A stretch of DNA of 34,300 nt from Salinivirgaceae bacterium (lineage in GTDB: Bacteria > Bacteroidota > Bacteroidia > Bacteroidales > SZUA-534), in the NCBI GenBank assembly GCA_027858735.1, contig JAQICC010000174.1:1-34300 (forward strand), in the 5' to 3' direction. Position numbers and translations under genes: made by a program. Positions 15,888 through 23,817 of the stretch are shown here, piece by piece. Under the pieces are notes generated by a model. The model was given only the letters and a program-made list of their open reading frames with translations, had not been told where the DNA came from and made no database searches. Within the stretch, counting starts at the first letter, position 1, and each line of letters starts with the position of its first letter.

Positions 15888-16697
15888 ATGAGCTTTTCGT
15901 TTGCAAATCCTTCTCATCAACTCTCTCCTTACGTTAAGCAATACTGGGCTCTTGAAAGTTCAGCTCACCACAAAAGCGAACATATTCAACGCATGGTGCC
16001 AAACGGATTAATGGAATTAATGATTTATTTGGGTAATAGGCCAGAAACTCTGGATAAAAATAAAGGGCTTACCGAAAACACCTTAATAAGCGGACAACAA
16101 AAAAGATATTATGACTTAAAAGTATCTGGCAATATTTCACTTTTTTCAATATCCTTTTTGCCCTATGGAGCAATGATGTTTTTTGATATTCCGCTAAACG
16201 AACTCTATGATAAAAATATTCCATTAAAGTATATTATAGGGAATAGAATTATTCATTTAGAAGAAAAGCTATTTGAAGCAGCATCTTTTAAAGAAAAAAC
16301 TAAAATAGTTGACACCTTTTTAAAAAAACAACTCCATAAAAACTCTAAAGAATATGAGTTACAACGCATTTACAAAACCGTTTACGAAATTAATAAAACA
16401 AGAGGATTGCTTAATATTGAGACGCTAGCAGAAAAAGCCTGTTTAAGTAGAAAACAATTCGAGCGCACTTTCCTTGATTACATTGGCTCATCACCCAAAC
16501 AATTTTTAAAAATTGTACGATTTCAAAATGCCATATTCCAAAAACAAAAGAATCATAATATGCCATTAACAGAACTGGCACATCTCTGCGGCTACTTCGA
16601 TCAGGCACATATGATAAATGAATTTAAAACGCTGGCAGGAATGACGCCGAGAAAGTATTTTACTGATTGCGAACCTTTTTCAGATTATTTTCAGTAA
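15888..16697 (+). CDS. AraC-family transcriptional regulator
   Basis: A 269-residue regulator. The N-terminal part (about residues 1-150; begins NPSHQLSPYVKQYWALES) resembles the DUF6597-type sensor domain common in AraC proteins of Bacteroidota. The C-terminal part (about 165-260) is a double helix-turn-helix. The first helix pair contains LAEKACLSRKQFERTFLDYI and the second contains LTELAHLCGYFDQAHMINEF, ending in the family signature AGMTPRKYF. It lies directly after the VOC gene. Its ligand and targets are unknown. Confidence 0.9.
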   Translation: MSFSFANPSHQLSPYVKQYWALESSAHHKSEHIQRMVPNGLMELMIYLGNRPETLDKNKGLTENTLISGQQKRYYDLKVSGNISLFSISFLPYGAMMFFDIPLNELYDKNIPLKYIIGNRIIHLEEKLFEAASFKEKTKIVDTFLKKQLHKNSKEYELQRIYKTVYEINKTRGLLNIETLAEKACLSRKQFERTFLDYIGSSPKQFLKIVRFQNAIFQKQKNHNMPLTELAHLCGYFDQAHMINEFKTLAGMTPRKYFTDCEPFSDYFQ

Positions 16698-16710
16698 ACG
16701 ATACTAAAAC

Positions 16711-16746
16711 AAAAAAGCTCCCCGATAAATCGAGAAGCTTTTTATT
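16711..16746. terminator. Bidirectional terminator between the AraC gene and tRNA-Phe
   Basis: AAAAAAGCTC and AGAAGCTTTTT form an A/T-flanked stem with GA/TC inner pairs. T-runs are present on both strands, so it can end both the plus-strand AraC transcript (stop at 16697) and the minus-strand tRNA-Phe (3' end at 16751). Confidence 0.65.
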
Positions 16747-16750
16747 GCTG

Positions 16751-16823
16751 TGGTGCCACCAAGAATCGAACTAGGGACACATGGATTTTCAGTCCATTGC
16801 TCTACCAACTGAGCTATGGCACC
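16751..16823 (-). tRNA. tRNA-Phe (GAA)
   Basis: A 73-nt cloverleaf. The acceptor GGTGCCA/TGGCACC is perfect with discriminator A, the D-arm TAGCTCAGTTGGTAGAGCA is standard, and the anticodon loop CTGAAAA gives GAA. The T-loop is TTCGATT. The T-stem CCTAG/CTTGG has a T51-T63 mismatch. CCA is not encoded. Confidence 0.93.
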
Positions 16824-17114
16824 AGCATTGCTTAAGAGCGATGCAAAAGTAACTAAAAAAGTTTTTCTGCCAAACAATTTTACAAATATTTCAATAATTT
16901 TTCGCTATCCATTATACAGAGTTTACATATACGCTTAAATCTCAATAAAATAAGGGGAAAACGAGTTAGATTTTAAGAGGTTGAAAAGCTTAAAATATTG
17001 AGATAGTATAGGAATTTTAGGCAATCCTATTTCTTAAGATCACTTTTGACACTTCTTTTTATAACTTGTTAACATCTCAATCGAATCTACACTACCATTA
17101 TTTAATAGAATAAT

Positions 17115-17122
17115 TAGTTTTG
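17115..17122 (+). promoter_or_regulatory. Putative -7 element of the mutS promoter
   Basis: TAGTTTTG fits TAnnTTTG and lies 20 bases before the TTG start at 17143. No -33 TTTG is seen at the usual distance. Confidence 0.35.
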
Positions 17123-17142
17123 TAATACAAAAACTAGAAACA

Positions 17143-19761
17143 TTGGCTGATAAAGGAAAAGAGGTGGTTAAAACACCATTAATGAAGCAGTATTACAGCA
17201 TTAAGGCAAAACACCCCGATGCTATTTTACTATTTAGAGTAGGCGATTTTTACGAAACATTCTCGGAAGATGCCATAAAAGCTTCAGGAATTTTGGGTAT
17301 TACATTAACAAAAAGAGCCAATGGAGCTGCATCGTTTGTTGAATTGGCAGGATTCCCCCACCACTCACTAGACACTTATTTGCCAAAACTCGTTCGTGCC
17401 GGACAACGAGTTGCCATTTGTGAGCAACTTGAAGACCCCAAAATGACTAAGCAAATTGTGAAACGAGGTGTCACAGAATTAGTAACGCCCGGGGTGTCGG
17501 TAAATGATAATATTTTAGAGCATAAAGAGAATAACTTTTTAGCTTGTGTTTACATTGAAAAAACATTGGCCGGAGTTGCATTTTTAGATATCTCAACGGG
17601 CGAATTTTATACTTCGGAAGGTAATTTTTTGTATATAAATAAACTTTTGCAAAACTTTCGCCCAAAAGAGGTCCTTTTTGAACGCAATAAAAAAGAGACC
17701 TACATAGAAAGTTTTGGGCAAGGTTTCTATAATTACCCGCTTGACGAATGGGTTTTTACAGAAGATGCAGCCAATGACCGACTCCTTAAACATTTTGGAA
17801 CACAAAGCTTAAAAGGGTATGGCATTTCAAAACTTAGCAACGGTATTATTGCATCGGGGGCCATTCTTCATTACCTTGATTTAACCGAGCATCGCCAAAT
17901 TGGAAACATTACCCGAATAAGTCGTATTGCTGAAGCCGATTATGTATGGCTCGATCAGTTTACCATTAAAAATCTCGAGATTTTCGGCTCGATGAATGAA
18001 GGAGGCAAATCATTGATTGATGTAATGGATTATACCATTTCACCAATGGGATCGCGAATGCTTAAACGATGGTTGGCTATGCCTCTTAAAAATGTAAAAG
18101 CCATTAACGAGCGACTAAGTGCCGTTGAATACTTTACTCAAAAACCTGAATACAAGCAAGATATTGAACTTCACTTAAAGCAAGTTGGTGATTTAGAACG
18201 ATTAATATCAAAAGTAGCTTTAGGTCGTATAAATCCGCGTGAAGCACTCGCACTAAAAAATGCCCTTGCAGCTATTCATCCTATTAAGGAATTAGGTGCT
18301 AAGGCTGATAATTCAGCACTAAAAAATATTGCAGAACAATTAAACCCTTGCTTTTCAATTAAAGAAAAAATTGAAAAGGAGCTACATCCCGACCCACCAA
18401 CTATGGTTAACAAAGGAGGGGTAATTGCCGATGGGGTTAATCAAGAGCTCGATGAGCTTAGAAATATAGCCTTTTCCGGAAAAGATTATCTGGTACAAAT
18501 GCAACAACGCGAAAGTGATCGCACCGGAATACAATCGCTAAAAATTGCCTTTAATAATGTATTTGGGTATTACATTGAGGTTAGAAATACCCACAAAGAT
18601 AAAGTGCCCGAAGAATGGATTCGAAAACAGACATTAGTAAGTGCTGAACGCTACATTACTGAGGAGCTTAAAGACTACGAAAATAAAATACTGGGTGCTG
18701 AAGAAAAAATTCTATCGCTTGAAAGCAAACTATTTAACGACTTGGTATTCAGCCTAACTGAATTTGTGCCAGCCGTGCAGTTAAATGCAGCCCTACTTTC
18801 AAAACTCGATTGCTTATTATCAGGAGCAACATTGGCACAAAAAAGCGATTACTGCAAACCGAATGTTAACGAAAGTAATATTATTGAGATTATCCAAGGA
18901 CGTCATCCGGTAATTGAAACACAAATGCCTATTGGTGAAGAATACATTGCCAATGATGTAATGCTTAACCAAATTGATCAGCAAATAATTATTATAACCG
19001 GTCCTAATATGGCTGGTAAATCTGCCATACTTCGTCAAACAGCACTTATTGTTTTAATGGCACAAGTAGGGGCATTTGTTCCGGCCAGGGGAGTAAATCT
19101 AGGTTATGTTGATAAAATTTTTACCCGTGTTGGTGCATCAGACAATATATCGGTAGGCGAAAGTACCTTTATGGTTGAAATGAACGAGGCAGCCAGCATA
19201 TTAAATAATGTAAGTGACCGTAGCCTTATACTTCTCGATGAACTGGGTAGAGGAACCAGTACTTACGACGGCATAAGCATTGCATGGGCTATTGTAGAAT
19301 ACATACATGAAAATACAAAAGCTCAGGCTAAAACACTTTTTGCCACCCACTATCACGAACTAAACGAAATGCAAAAATCATTTAAACGGGTTAAAAATTT
19401 CAATGTTTCGGTAAAAGAGATCGATAAAAAAATAATTTTCCTCCGAAAATTAATGTCTGGTGGCAGTGAACATAGTTTTGGTATTCATGTTGCTAAAATG
19501 GCCGGCATGCCTAAAAGTGTAATCTCGCGCGCCGAAAAAATACTTTTGGAATTAGAGCAGACACGGCGCCAACAAGATTTGAATGAAGAGGTTAAAGAGA
19601 TTGCCAAAAACCGCGAGGGCATGCAATTAAGCTTTTTTCAATTAGATGATCCTGTATTAAAACAGATTAGAGATGAAATAAAGCATTTAGATATTAATAA
19701 CCTAACACCTATGGAAGCACTGAATAAATTGAATGAAATTAAGAAACTGACAGGACTATAG
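17143..19761 (+). CDS. mutS: DNA mismatch repair protein MutS
   Basis: Recognises mismatches and small loops and starts repair. The 872 residues fit MutS. The mismatch-reading Phe-x-Glu motif is Phe36-Tyr37-Glu38 in RVGDFYETF, the same numbering as E. coli. The ATPase has Walker A GPNMAGKS (620-627), Walker [17 protein letters not shown], and a downstream FATHYHEL histidine. The connector, core and clamp regions read through with no break. The start is a TTG: it gives the family's usual N-terminus ([20 protein letters not shown]), whereas the next ATG would begin at residue 14. It stands between tRNA-Phe and a three-tRNA cluster, both on the other strand. No mutL is nearby. Confidence 0.97.
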   Translation: MADKGKEVVKTPLMKQYYSIKAKHPDAILLFRVGDFYETFSEDAIKASGILGITLTKRANGAASFVELAGFPHHSLDTYLPKLVRAGQRVAICEQLEDPKMTKQIVKRGVTELVTPGVSVNDNILEHKENNFLACVYIEKTLAGVAFLDISTGEFYTSEGNFLYINKLLQNFRPKEVLFERNKKETYIESFGQGFYNYPLDEWVFTEDAANDRLLKHFGTQSLKGYGISKLSNGIIASGAILHYLDLTEHRQIGNITRISRIAEADYVWLDQFTIKNLEIFGSMNEGGKSLIDVMDYTISPMGSRMLKRWLAMPLKNVKAINERLSAVEYFTQKPEYKQDIELHLKQVGDLERLISKVALGRINPREALALKNALAAIHPIKELGAKADNSALKNIAEQLNPCFSIKEKIEKELHPDPPTMVNKGGVIADGVNQELDELRNIAFSGKDYLVQMQQRESDRTGIQSLKIAFNNVFGYYIEVRNTHKDKVPEEWIRKQTLVSAERYITEELKDYENKILGAEEKILSLESKLFNDLVFSLTEFVPAVQLNAALLSKLDCLLSGATLAQKSDYCKPNVNESNIIEIIQGRHPVIETQMPIGEEYIANDVMLNQIDQQIIIITGPNMAGKSAILRQTALIVLMAQVGAFVPARGVNLGYVDKIFTRVGASDNISVGESTFMVEMNEAASILNNVSDRSLILLDELGRGTSTYDGISIAWAIVEYIHENTKAQAKTLFATHYHELNEMQKSFKRVKNFNVSVKEIDKKIIFLRKLMSGGSEHSFGIHVAKMAGMPKSVISRAEKILLELEQTRRQQDLNEEVKEIAKNREGMQLSFFQLDDPVLKQIRDEIKHLDINNLTPMEALNKLNEIKKLTGL

Positions 19762-19870
19762 GCAAACAAAATTTAATTTACAAATCCCCAAATCGTGCTA
19801 AATTGGATATTTGGTAAACAAAAATCAACTATATTAACCTAACTCTTATAAGGGGAAGCGATCTGACAAG

Positions 19871-19943
19871 CACGGGAGGAGCGACTCGAACGCCCGACAC
19901 CTGGTTTTGGAGACCAGTACTCTACCAACTGCGCTACATCCGT
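19871..19943 (-). tRNA. tRNA-Trp (CCA)
   Basis: A 73-nt cloverleaf with anticodon stem CTGGT/ACCAG and loop CTCCAAA, giving anticodon CCA. The T-arm is GGGCG-TTCGAGT-CGCTC, with discriminator G. The acceptor ACGGATG/CTCCCGT has two mismatches, A5-C68 and T6-T67, and the D-stem has G12-A23. It is either a functional gene with a weak acceptor or a decaying copy. CCA is not encoded. Confidence 0.82.
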
Positions 19944-20004
19944 AAATTTAAAAAAAGAACATAAAAAAAGCACCTACATTTCTGTAAGTGCCCTGTTGCC
20001 TAAG

Positions 20005-20090
20005 TACCCGGGGCCGGTCTCGAACCGGCACGGGCATTACTGCCCACAGGATTTTAAGTCCTGCGCGTCTACCAATTCCGCCACCTGGGC
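20005..20090 (-). tRNA. tRNA-Leu (TAA)
   Basis: An 86-nt class II tRNA with D-arm GTGGCGGAATTGGTAGACGC, anticodon stem CAGGA/TCCTG and loop CTTAAAA, giving anticodon TAA. The long variable stem is GGGCA/TGCCC and the T-arm GCCGG-TTCGAGA-CCGGC. The acceptor GCCCAGG/CCCGGGT has a G1-T72 wobble and an A5-C68 mismatch. CCA is not encoded. Confidence 0.92.
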
Positions 20091-20125
20091 AACTTTTCAA
20101 AGATCTCTATTTTTTTCAAAAAAGA

Positions 20126-20198
<73 letters not shown>

Positions 20199-20344
20199 TT
20201 GCGGGTGCAAATATAATAGCAAATTTTATTTCTGCAAAGAAAATATATAAAAATTAAACACTTTTATTTTCAATATATAAAAAACCTCCACTAACTGTTT
20301 AAAAAATAATGCATTAAGTATGTAAAATATTTAATAATCGTTTG

Positions 20345-20352
20345 TATTTTTG
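20345..20352 (+). promoter_or_regulatory. Putative -7 element before the O-methyltransferase
   Basis: TATTTTTG fits TAnnTTTG and lies 17 bases before the ATG at 20370. Confidence 0.35.
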
Positions 20353-20369
20353 CTGCCAAAATAAAACTT

Positions 20370-21011
20370 ATGCAACGATTTAACGAATCTGTATCACAAT
20401 ATATTCTTGATCACACGTCGAAACCCGCTAAGTTATTGCTGGAATTAGAGCGACAAACGCATTTGAAAATATTACGCCCACAAATGGTTTCAGGCACCTT
20501 ACAAGGTAAAGTATTGGAAATGATAAGCTGCATGATTCAACCTGAAAGAATTCTTGAGCTAGGTACCTTTACTGGATATTCTGCATTATGTTTGGCCATG
20601 GGTCTAAAACCTAGCGGTAAACTTATTACTATAGATATTAATGATGAACTTGAAGACTTTGCCCAATGCTTTTTTGATAAAAGCCCATACAAAGATCAAA
20701 TTGAATTAATTATTGGCGATGCTCTTAGCATAATTCCTGATTTTACTGAGGATTTCGATTTGGTATTTATTGATGCCGACAAAAGACAATATCCTGATTA
20801 TTACAAGTTGGTTTTTGACAAAGTTAAATCTGGGGGTTATATTGTTGCTGATGACATTTTATGGTATGGTAAAGTAAATGAAGAAGTGCCAGAAAACGAT
20901 TCATACACCAACGGACTGCTTGAATTTAACAATATGGTTCAGAATGATACTAGAGTTGAAAATGTAATATTTCCTATTCGCGATGGGTTAATGGTAATAC
21001 AAAAAATTTAA
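20370..21011 (+). CDS. SAM-dependent O-methyltransferase (caffeoyl-CoA OMT family)
   Basis: A 213-residue cytoplasmic class I methyltransferase of the methyltransferase_3 family. The SAM-binding motif I is ILELGTFTGYSALCLAMGL (about residues 65-83). The acidic residue after beta-2 is in LITIDINDE, and the metal-binding or catalytic acidic motif is FDLVFIDADKRQYPDYY (about 130-146) followed by GGYIVADDILWYGKV. Family members methylate catechol-type hydroxyls or tRNA-linked substrates with a divalent metal. The substrate here is not known. It has its own promoter-like element. The kinase remnant follows after 14 bases, counted from that frame's first ATG. Confidence 0.87.
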   Translation: MQRFNESVSQYILDHTSKPAKLLLELERQTHLKILRPQMVSGTLQGKVLEMISCMIQPERILELGTFTGYSALCLAMGLKPSGKLITIDINDELEDFAQCFFDKSPYKDQIELIIGDALSIIPDFTEDFDLVFIDADKRQYPDYYKLVFDKVKSGGYIVADDILWYGKVNEEVPENDSYTNGLLEFNNMVQNDTRVENVIFPIRDGLMVIQKI

Positions 21012-21025
21012 ATATCAAATCATTA

Positions 21026-21811
21026 ATGACTACATTGCATAGTACACAATTCACTAAAATGATAAAATTCCTGATATTAGTACTACTTGCTTTCAGCCAT
21101 TTATATTTAAAAGCAGAGGATGTTACAAAAGATAAGATTAGAATTTCTACCTCTCCTATGGCAACGGGCTCAATATCAGAAACTTTAGATTCTATTGATA
21201 TTGCATTAAACAATACAAACGAGGCTAATGAGTCTACTCAATTAGCTAAACTACTTTACAGCCATGAAAAAACAAACAAGGCCAAAGGCCAATTTCATAA
21301 TGTCTACGAAACTTTTTTAAAGACCATATATATTACAATAAATACGAACCAAGAAAACACTCAAGGACATTGCTATATAAGCCTAACAAATGTCAATTTT
21401 AGAATAGATGATTATGAACAATCGGTAAAACAGAATACTGAAGCCGTAAAAATTTTTCACCGCCAAAAGGATACATCAAACTTTATTAAAGCCTCAATTA
21501 TATTTGCCCAGATTTATATTAATCTTGAAAATTATTTTAATTATCTTGAAAACCTTAACAAATACATTAATATATTGATTAAAGATGCCACTCTTGAAAT
21601 TGAACCGCAGCGCATTAAAGATATTATGGATGTGGAATCGTATTATTCAACTTTTGGAACTAAGCACGAAAAAGGTAGCGGATTAGGGTTGGTTTTATGC
21701 CAACGGTTTATAAAAAAGAATGGTGGATCATTACATGTGGAGAGTGAAATTGGGAAAGGTTCCATATTTAGCTTTACTCTTCCTGCTCCCAAAATAGAAA
21801 CAGTTCACTAA
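21026..21811 (+). CDS. Histidine-kinase remnant: TPR-type N-terminus fused in frame to the ATPase end
   Basis: A 261-residue open frame with parts of a sensor kinase but not its catalytic middle. The better start is probably the internal ATG at 21059 (residue 12), which begins a signal peptide (MIKFLILVLLAFSHLYLKAED). Residues about 50-180 look like helical TPR repeats (KAKGQFHNVYETFLKTIYI, then DDYEQSVKQNTEAVKIF), as in periplasmic sensor regions of TPR kinases. From about residue 190 the sequence jumps to the last part of an HATPase domain: YYSTFGTKHEKG, G2 box GSGLGLVLCQRF, and VESEIGKGSIFSFTLP. The transmembrane helix, HisKA domain, phosphoacceptor His, N-box and G1 box are all missing. 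It cannot be a working kinase. The frame is intact, so the deletion is in frame or recent. Confidence 0.72.
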   Translation: MTTLHSTQFTKMIKFLILVLLAFSHLYLKAEDVTKDKIRISTSPMATGSISETLDSIDIALNNTNEANESTQLAKLLYSHEKTNKAKGQFHNVYETFLKTIYITINTNQENTQGHCYISLTNVNFRIDDYEQSVKQNTEAVKIFHRQKDTSNFIKASIIFAQIYINLENYFNYLENLNKYINILIKDATLEIEPQRIKDIMDVESYYSTFGTKHEKGSGLGLVLCQRFIKKNGGSLHVESEIGKGSIFSFTLPAPKIETVH

Positions 21812-21839
21812 ATATTTCAAATAGTATAATTTTAGAAAA

Positions 21840-22298
21840 ATGATAACAAAATTATTTAAGCTTGTATTTATAATTTTACTATTGACATCGTGCAATAAAG
21901 ATGATGACAATTCACTTTCTGCTAATTTCTTTGAATTTGACGATTGTTTTTCTGCCATACCGCTAAAAGATACTGAACTGGTAATTTCCTCAGAAGAAGA
22001 GTACTTAGAATTTCAGGAACTAACACGTAGGCATTTTACATTAAATTGTGAAAATGCAGAATTACCAAAGGTAAATTTTGATACGCAAATACTCATGGGA
22101 GTCTTTTCATTTGTGAGTAGTTGCAACGTCTCGTACAAAAGATCGGTTTATTATGAAAGTAATACTGATTCCTATACTTATGCTATAGCTGTATCGCCAG
22201 AGGGAGCTTGTGAGATGCTTATAACATCTTTCAATTGTGCAATTGTTCCAAAACAATCGGAAAGTACTGAAGTTGCCTTTAGTATTACCTATAAATAA
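21840..22298 (+). CDS. Putative lipoprotein of unknown function
   Basis: A 152-residue protein with a lipoprotein signal peptide (hydrophobic residues 5-15, lipobox LTSC with Cys18). The residues after the cysteine (NKDDD) are acidic, like the Bacteroidota signal for export of lipoproteins to the cell surface, so a surface location is possible. Five further Cys residues are spread over the mature part and could form disulfides. I recognise no domain. It follows the kinase remnant by 28 bases on the same strand and may share its transcript. Confidence 0.65.
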   Translation: MITKLFKLVFIILLLTSCNKDDDNSLSANFFEFDDCFSAIPLKDTELVISSEEEYLEFQELTRRHFTLNCENAELPKVNFDTQILMGVFSFVSSCNVSYKRSVYYESNTDSYTYAIAVSPEGACEMLITSFNCAIVPKQSESTEVAFSITYK

Positions 22299-22328
22299 TA
22301 CTTCTTAAACTACCAAAAAACAACAAGA

Positions 22329-22354
22329 CCAAAGCTCCTCGGGTGGTGCTTTGG
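22329..22354 (+). terminator. Hairpin downstream of the lipoprotein gene
   Basis: CCAAAGC (22329-22335) and GCTTTGG (22348-22354) form a 7-bp stem. The following sequence (CCTTTGCTG) is only weakly T-rich. On the minus strand the hairpin is followed by a longer T-rich run (TCTTGTTGTTTTTTGG), so it may act there instead. Confidence 0.4.
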
Positions 22355-22499
22355 CCTTTGCTGAACTTAGCCCAAATATATAAAATTTACTCTGCTTTAT
22401 TCTAATTAAAAAATTACCGTTTAATTTGACTAAAAACCAATTTTAAACAATTTTATAAAACAAATTTAGGCTAAAAACAGATGCTAATAACAATATAAT

Positions 22500-22519
22500 G
22501 GTTAGCAAAAGGTTAACAT
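22500..22519. repeat. GGTTA-N6-GGTTA motif, copy 1
   Basis: GGTTAGCAAAAGGTTAACAT contains two GGTTA half-sites 11 bases apart. The same 20 bases recur at 22743-22762 and, with one change in the spacer, at 23750-23768. A regulator binding site or a small intergenic repeat is possible. Confidence 0.45.
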
Positions 22520-22530
22520 ATTATAGTTTT

Positions 22531-22574
22531 AAAAAAACAAAGGTTGGAACACCCGGGAAGAGATTCCAACCTTT
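22531..22574 (-). terminator. Minus-strand intrinsic terminator
   Basis: An 11-bp stem (AAAGGTTGGAA at 22539-22549, TTCCAACCTTT at 22564-22574) has a 14-base loop. On the minus strand it is followed by GTTTTTTT, a classical intrinsic terminator. The nearest annotated minus-strand gene ends 535 bases upstream, at 23110, so this terminator either serves a long 3' UTR or an unannotated RNA. Confidence 0.6.
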
Positions 22575-22742
22575 AACTAAGCATAGAGCTTAGACGAACG
22601 AACTTTGAATTTTTGAATGGAAATGCACTCTCCACTCACTTTGTAGAAAACCTATAAATGTTTAACAATCACTATTTATTAGAACTTAAATGTTTAACAC
22701 TATTCTTATTTACGCTAAGGTTATACTAAAGTTAAAGTATTC

Positions 22743-22762
22743 GGTTAGCAAAAGGTTAACAT
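22743..22762. repeat. GGTTA-N6-GGTTA motif, copy 2
   Basis: GGTTAGCAAAAGGTTAACAT, identical to the copy at 22500-22519 over 20 bases, in the same orientation. Confidence 0.45.
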
Positions 22763-22870
22763 TATAGTAATAATGCAACTTATTTAAAATGTGCAAAATA
22801 AAAAATAAGGTAGATTTACTTCAGATAGCTCTTCATACTTAATGTTCAATATGCTAATTTTCAAATAACA

Positions 22871-23019
22871 AGACCTTTGCACATCAAAATATTTTAACCA
22901 TGAGGTAGAGTAAAAGAAGAAATGTTTTATTTAAATTTATTGTTAGAATTTTACACTTATGCTATAAACAAAGTGCTAATTATAAACAATATAACATACT
23001 AATTATCTTGCAAAGGTCT
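22871..23019. mobile_element. MITE-like element with 11-bp terminal inverted repeats
   Basis: AGACCTTTGCA (22871-22881) and TGCAAAGGTCT (23009-23019) are perfect inverted repeats enclosing 127 AT-rich bases with no gene. The end sequence resembles insertion-sequence termini. The total length of 149 bp is typical of a miniature non-autonomous element. No clear target duplication is seen, so it may be old. A minus-strand TAGTTTTG (23020-23027) abuts the right end and could be a promoter. Confidence 0.45.
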
Positions 23020-23109
23020 CAAAACTATGCTTCGTCCACAGATATTCTAAACCCCGTGAGTTATAAGACTCAGGATAAACCTCTATTAAAAATTATTGAA
23101 GATTTGACT

Positions 23110-23688
23110 TTAGGCAAATAGGAAAGAGAACAACGCTACACGTTTCTTTATTGCTTTTGCATTAGGAGATTTTCCGGTAGGAGTTAATATTGAAAATCCT
23201 TTATTTTCATTATCATCACCCAGAGTAGCTATCCCATTAATAATTTCATCATCTATACTCTTTACAGCAATCTTTTCCACAGCCAGTTTATCAGATACCC
23301 ATAACTCAATACCATCAAGGGAATAACAGCTAATGTAAGTGTTGGTGCAAACCAGAACTTTATTGTCATAAAAATGAAACTTATCGAAGTAACCGTTTAA
23401 ACGAAATGGCTTAATTTCTTTTGTGTCAATATTGAAGAAATATAGTTGATTTTCAAGAGCTATTATCAATTGATTCTCAATTATAATAGAATCTCTAAAA
23501 AAAATACCTGGAAGTTCACTTTTTAGAGGAAGATGATAAATAAAATTTCCATCTTCTATACTTTTTACCAGTACACTAATTGGGAAAGTATTATTCACCG
23601 TTTCTGCATTCGTGATGACAATTTTTTCAGCAGTAGGATGAAAACCTGCAAGATTATTCTGAAATTCCGATTCAAATGTAATGCCCAT
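23110..23688 (-). CDS. Hypothetical protein, beta-propeller-like
   Basis: A 192-residue protein without a signal peptide, so probably cytoplasmic. Strand-like segments repeat with a loose pattern: ENQLIIALENQLYFFNIDTK, then NKVLVCTNTYISCYSLDGIELWVSD. The latter resembles blades of PQQ-type or WD-like propellers, but only three or four blades would fit. The basic last 15 residues (AIKKRVALFSFLFA) look unlike the rest. I recognise no family with confidence. It is alone between gene-free DNA and porP, with a GGTTA motif 62 bases upstream of its start. Confidence 0.55.
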   Translation of the reverse strand: MGITFESEFQNNLAGFHPTAEKIVITNAETVNNTFPISVLVKSIEDGNFIYHLPLKSELPGIFFRDSIIIENQLIIALENQLYFFNIDTKEIKPFRLNGYFDKFHFYDNKVLVCTNTYISCYSLDGIELWVSDKLAVEKIAVKSIDDEIINGIATLGDDNENKGFSILTPTGKSPNAKAIKKRVALFSFLFA

Positions 23689-23749
23689 AAAATACGCAAT
23701 TAATGCGTTGACAAAACTAACACGATACCGTTACAATAAATTTGTTTAT

Positions 23750-23768
23750 GGTTAGCAATAGGTTAACA
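23750..23768. repeat. GGTTA-N6-GGTTA motif, copy 3
   Basis: GGTTAGCAATAGGTTAACA differs by one base from the two copies at 22500 and 22743. It lies 62-80 bases upstream of the minus-strand gene start at 23688 and just after the end of porP, so here it sits in a promoter region. Confidence 0.45.
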
Positions 23769-23817
23769 GAATTAACTATTGTTTAACATAAAGCCACAAT
23801 ACCTTTTGCAAACATTA

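Larger units (their letters stand above)
22299..23109. other. Gene-free intergenic tract with several short elements
   Basis: An 811-base AT-rich stretch without a supported gene. It contains a hairpin after the lipoprotein gene, two copies of a GGTTA-type motif, a minus-strand terminator, a short tandem motif (AAATGTTTAAC at about 22655 and 22686), and a 149-bp MITE-like inverted repeat. The last 90 bases before the minus-strand gene show nothing further. Confidence 0.55.
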
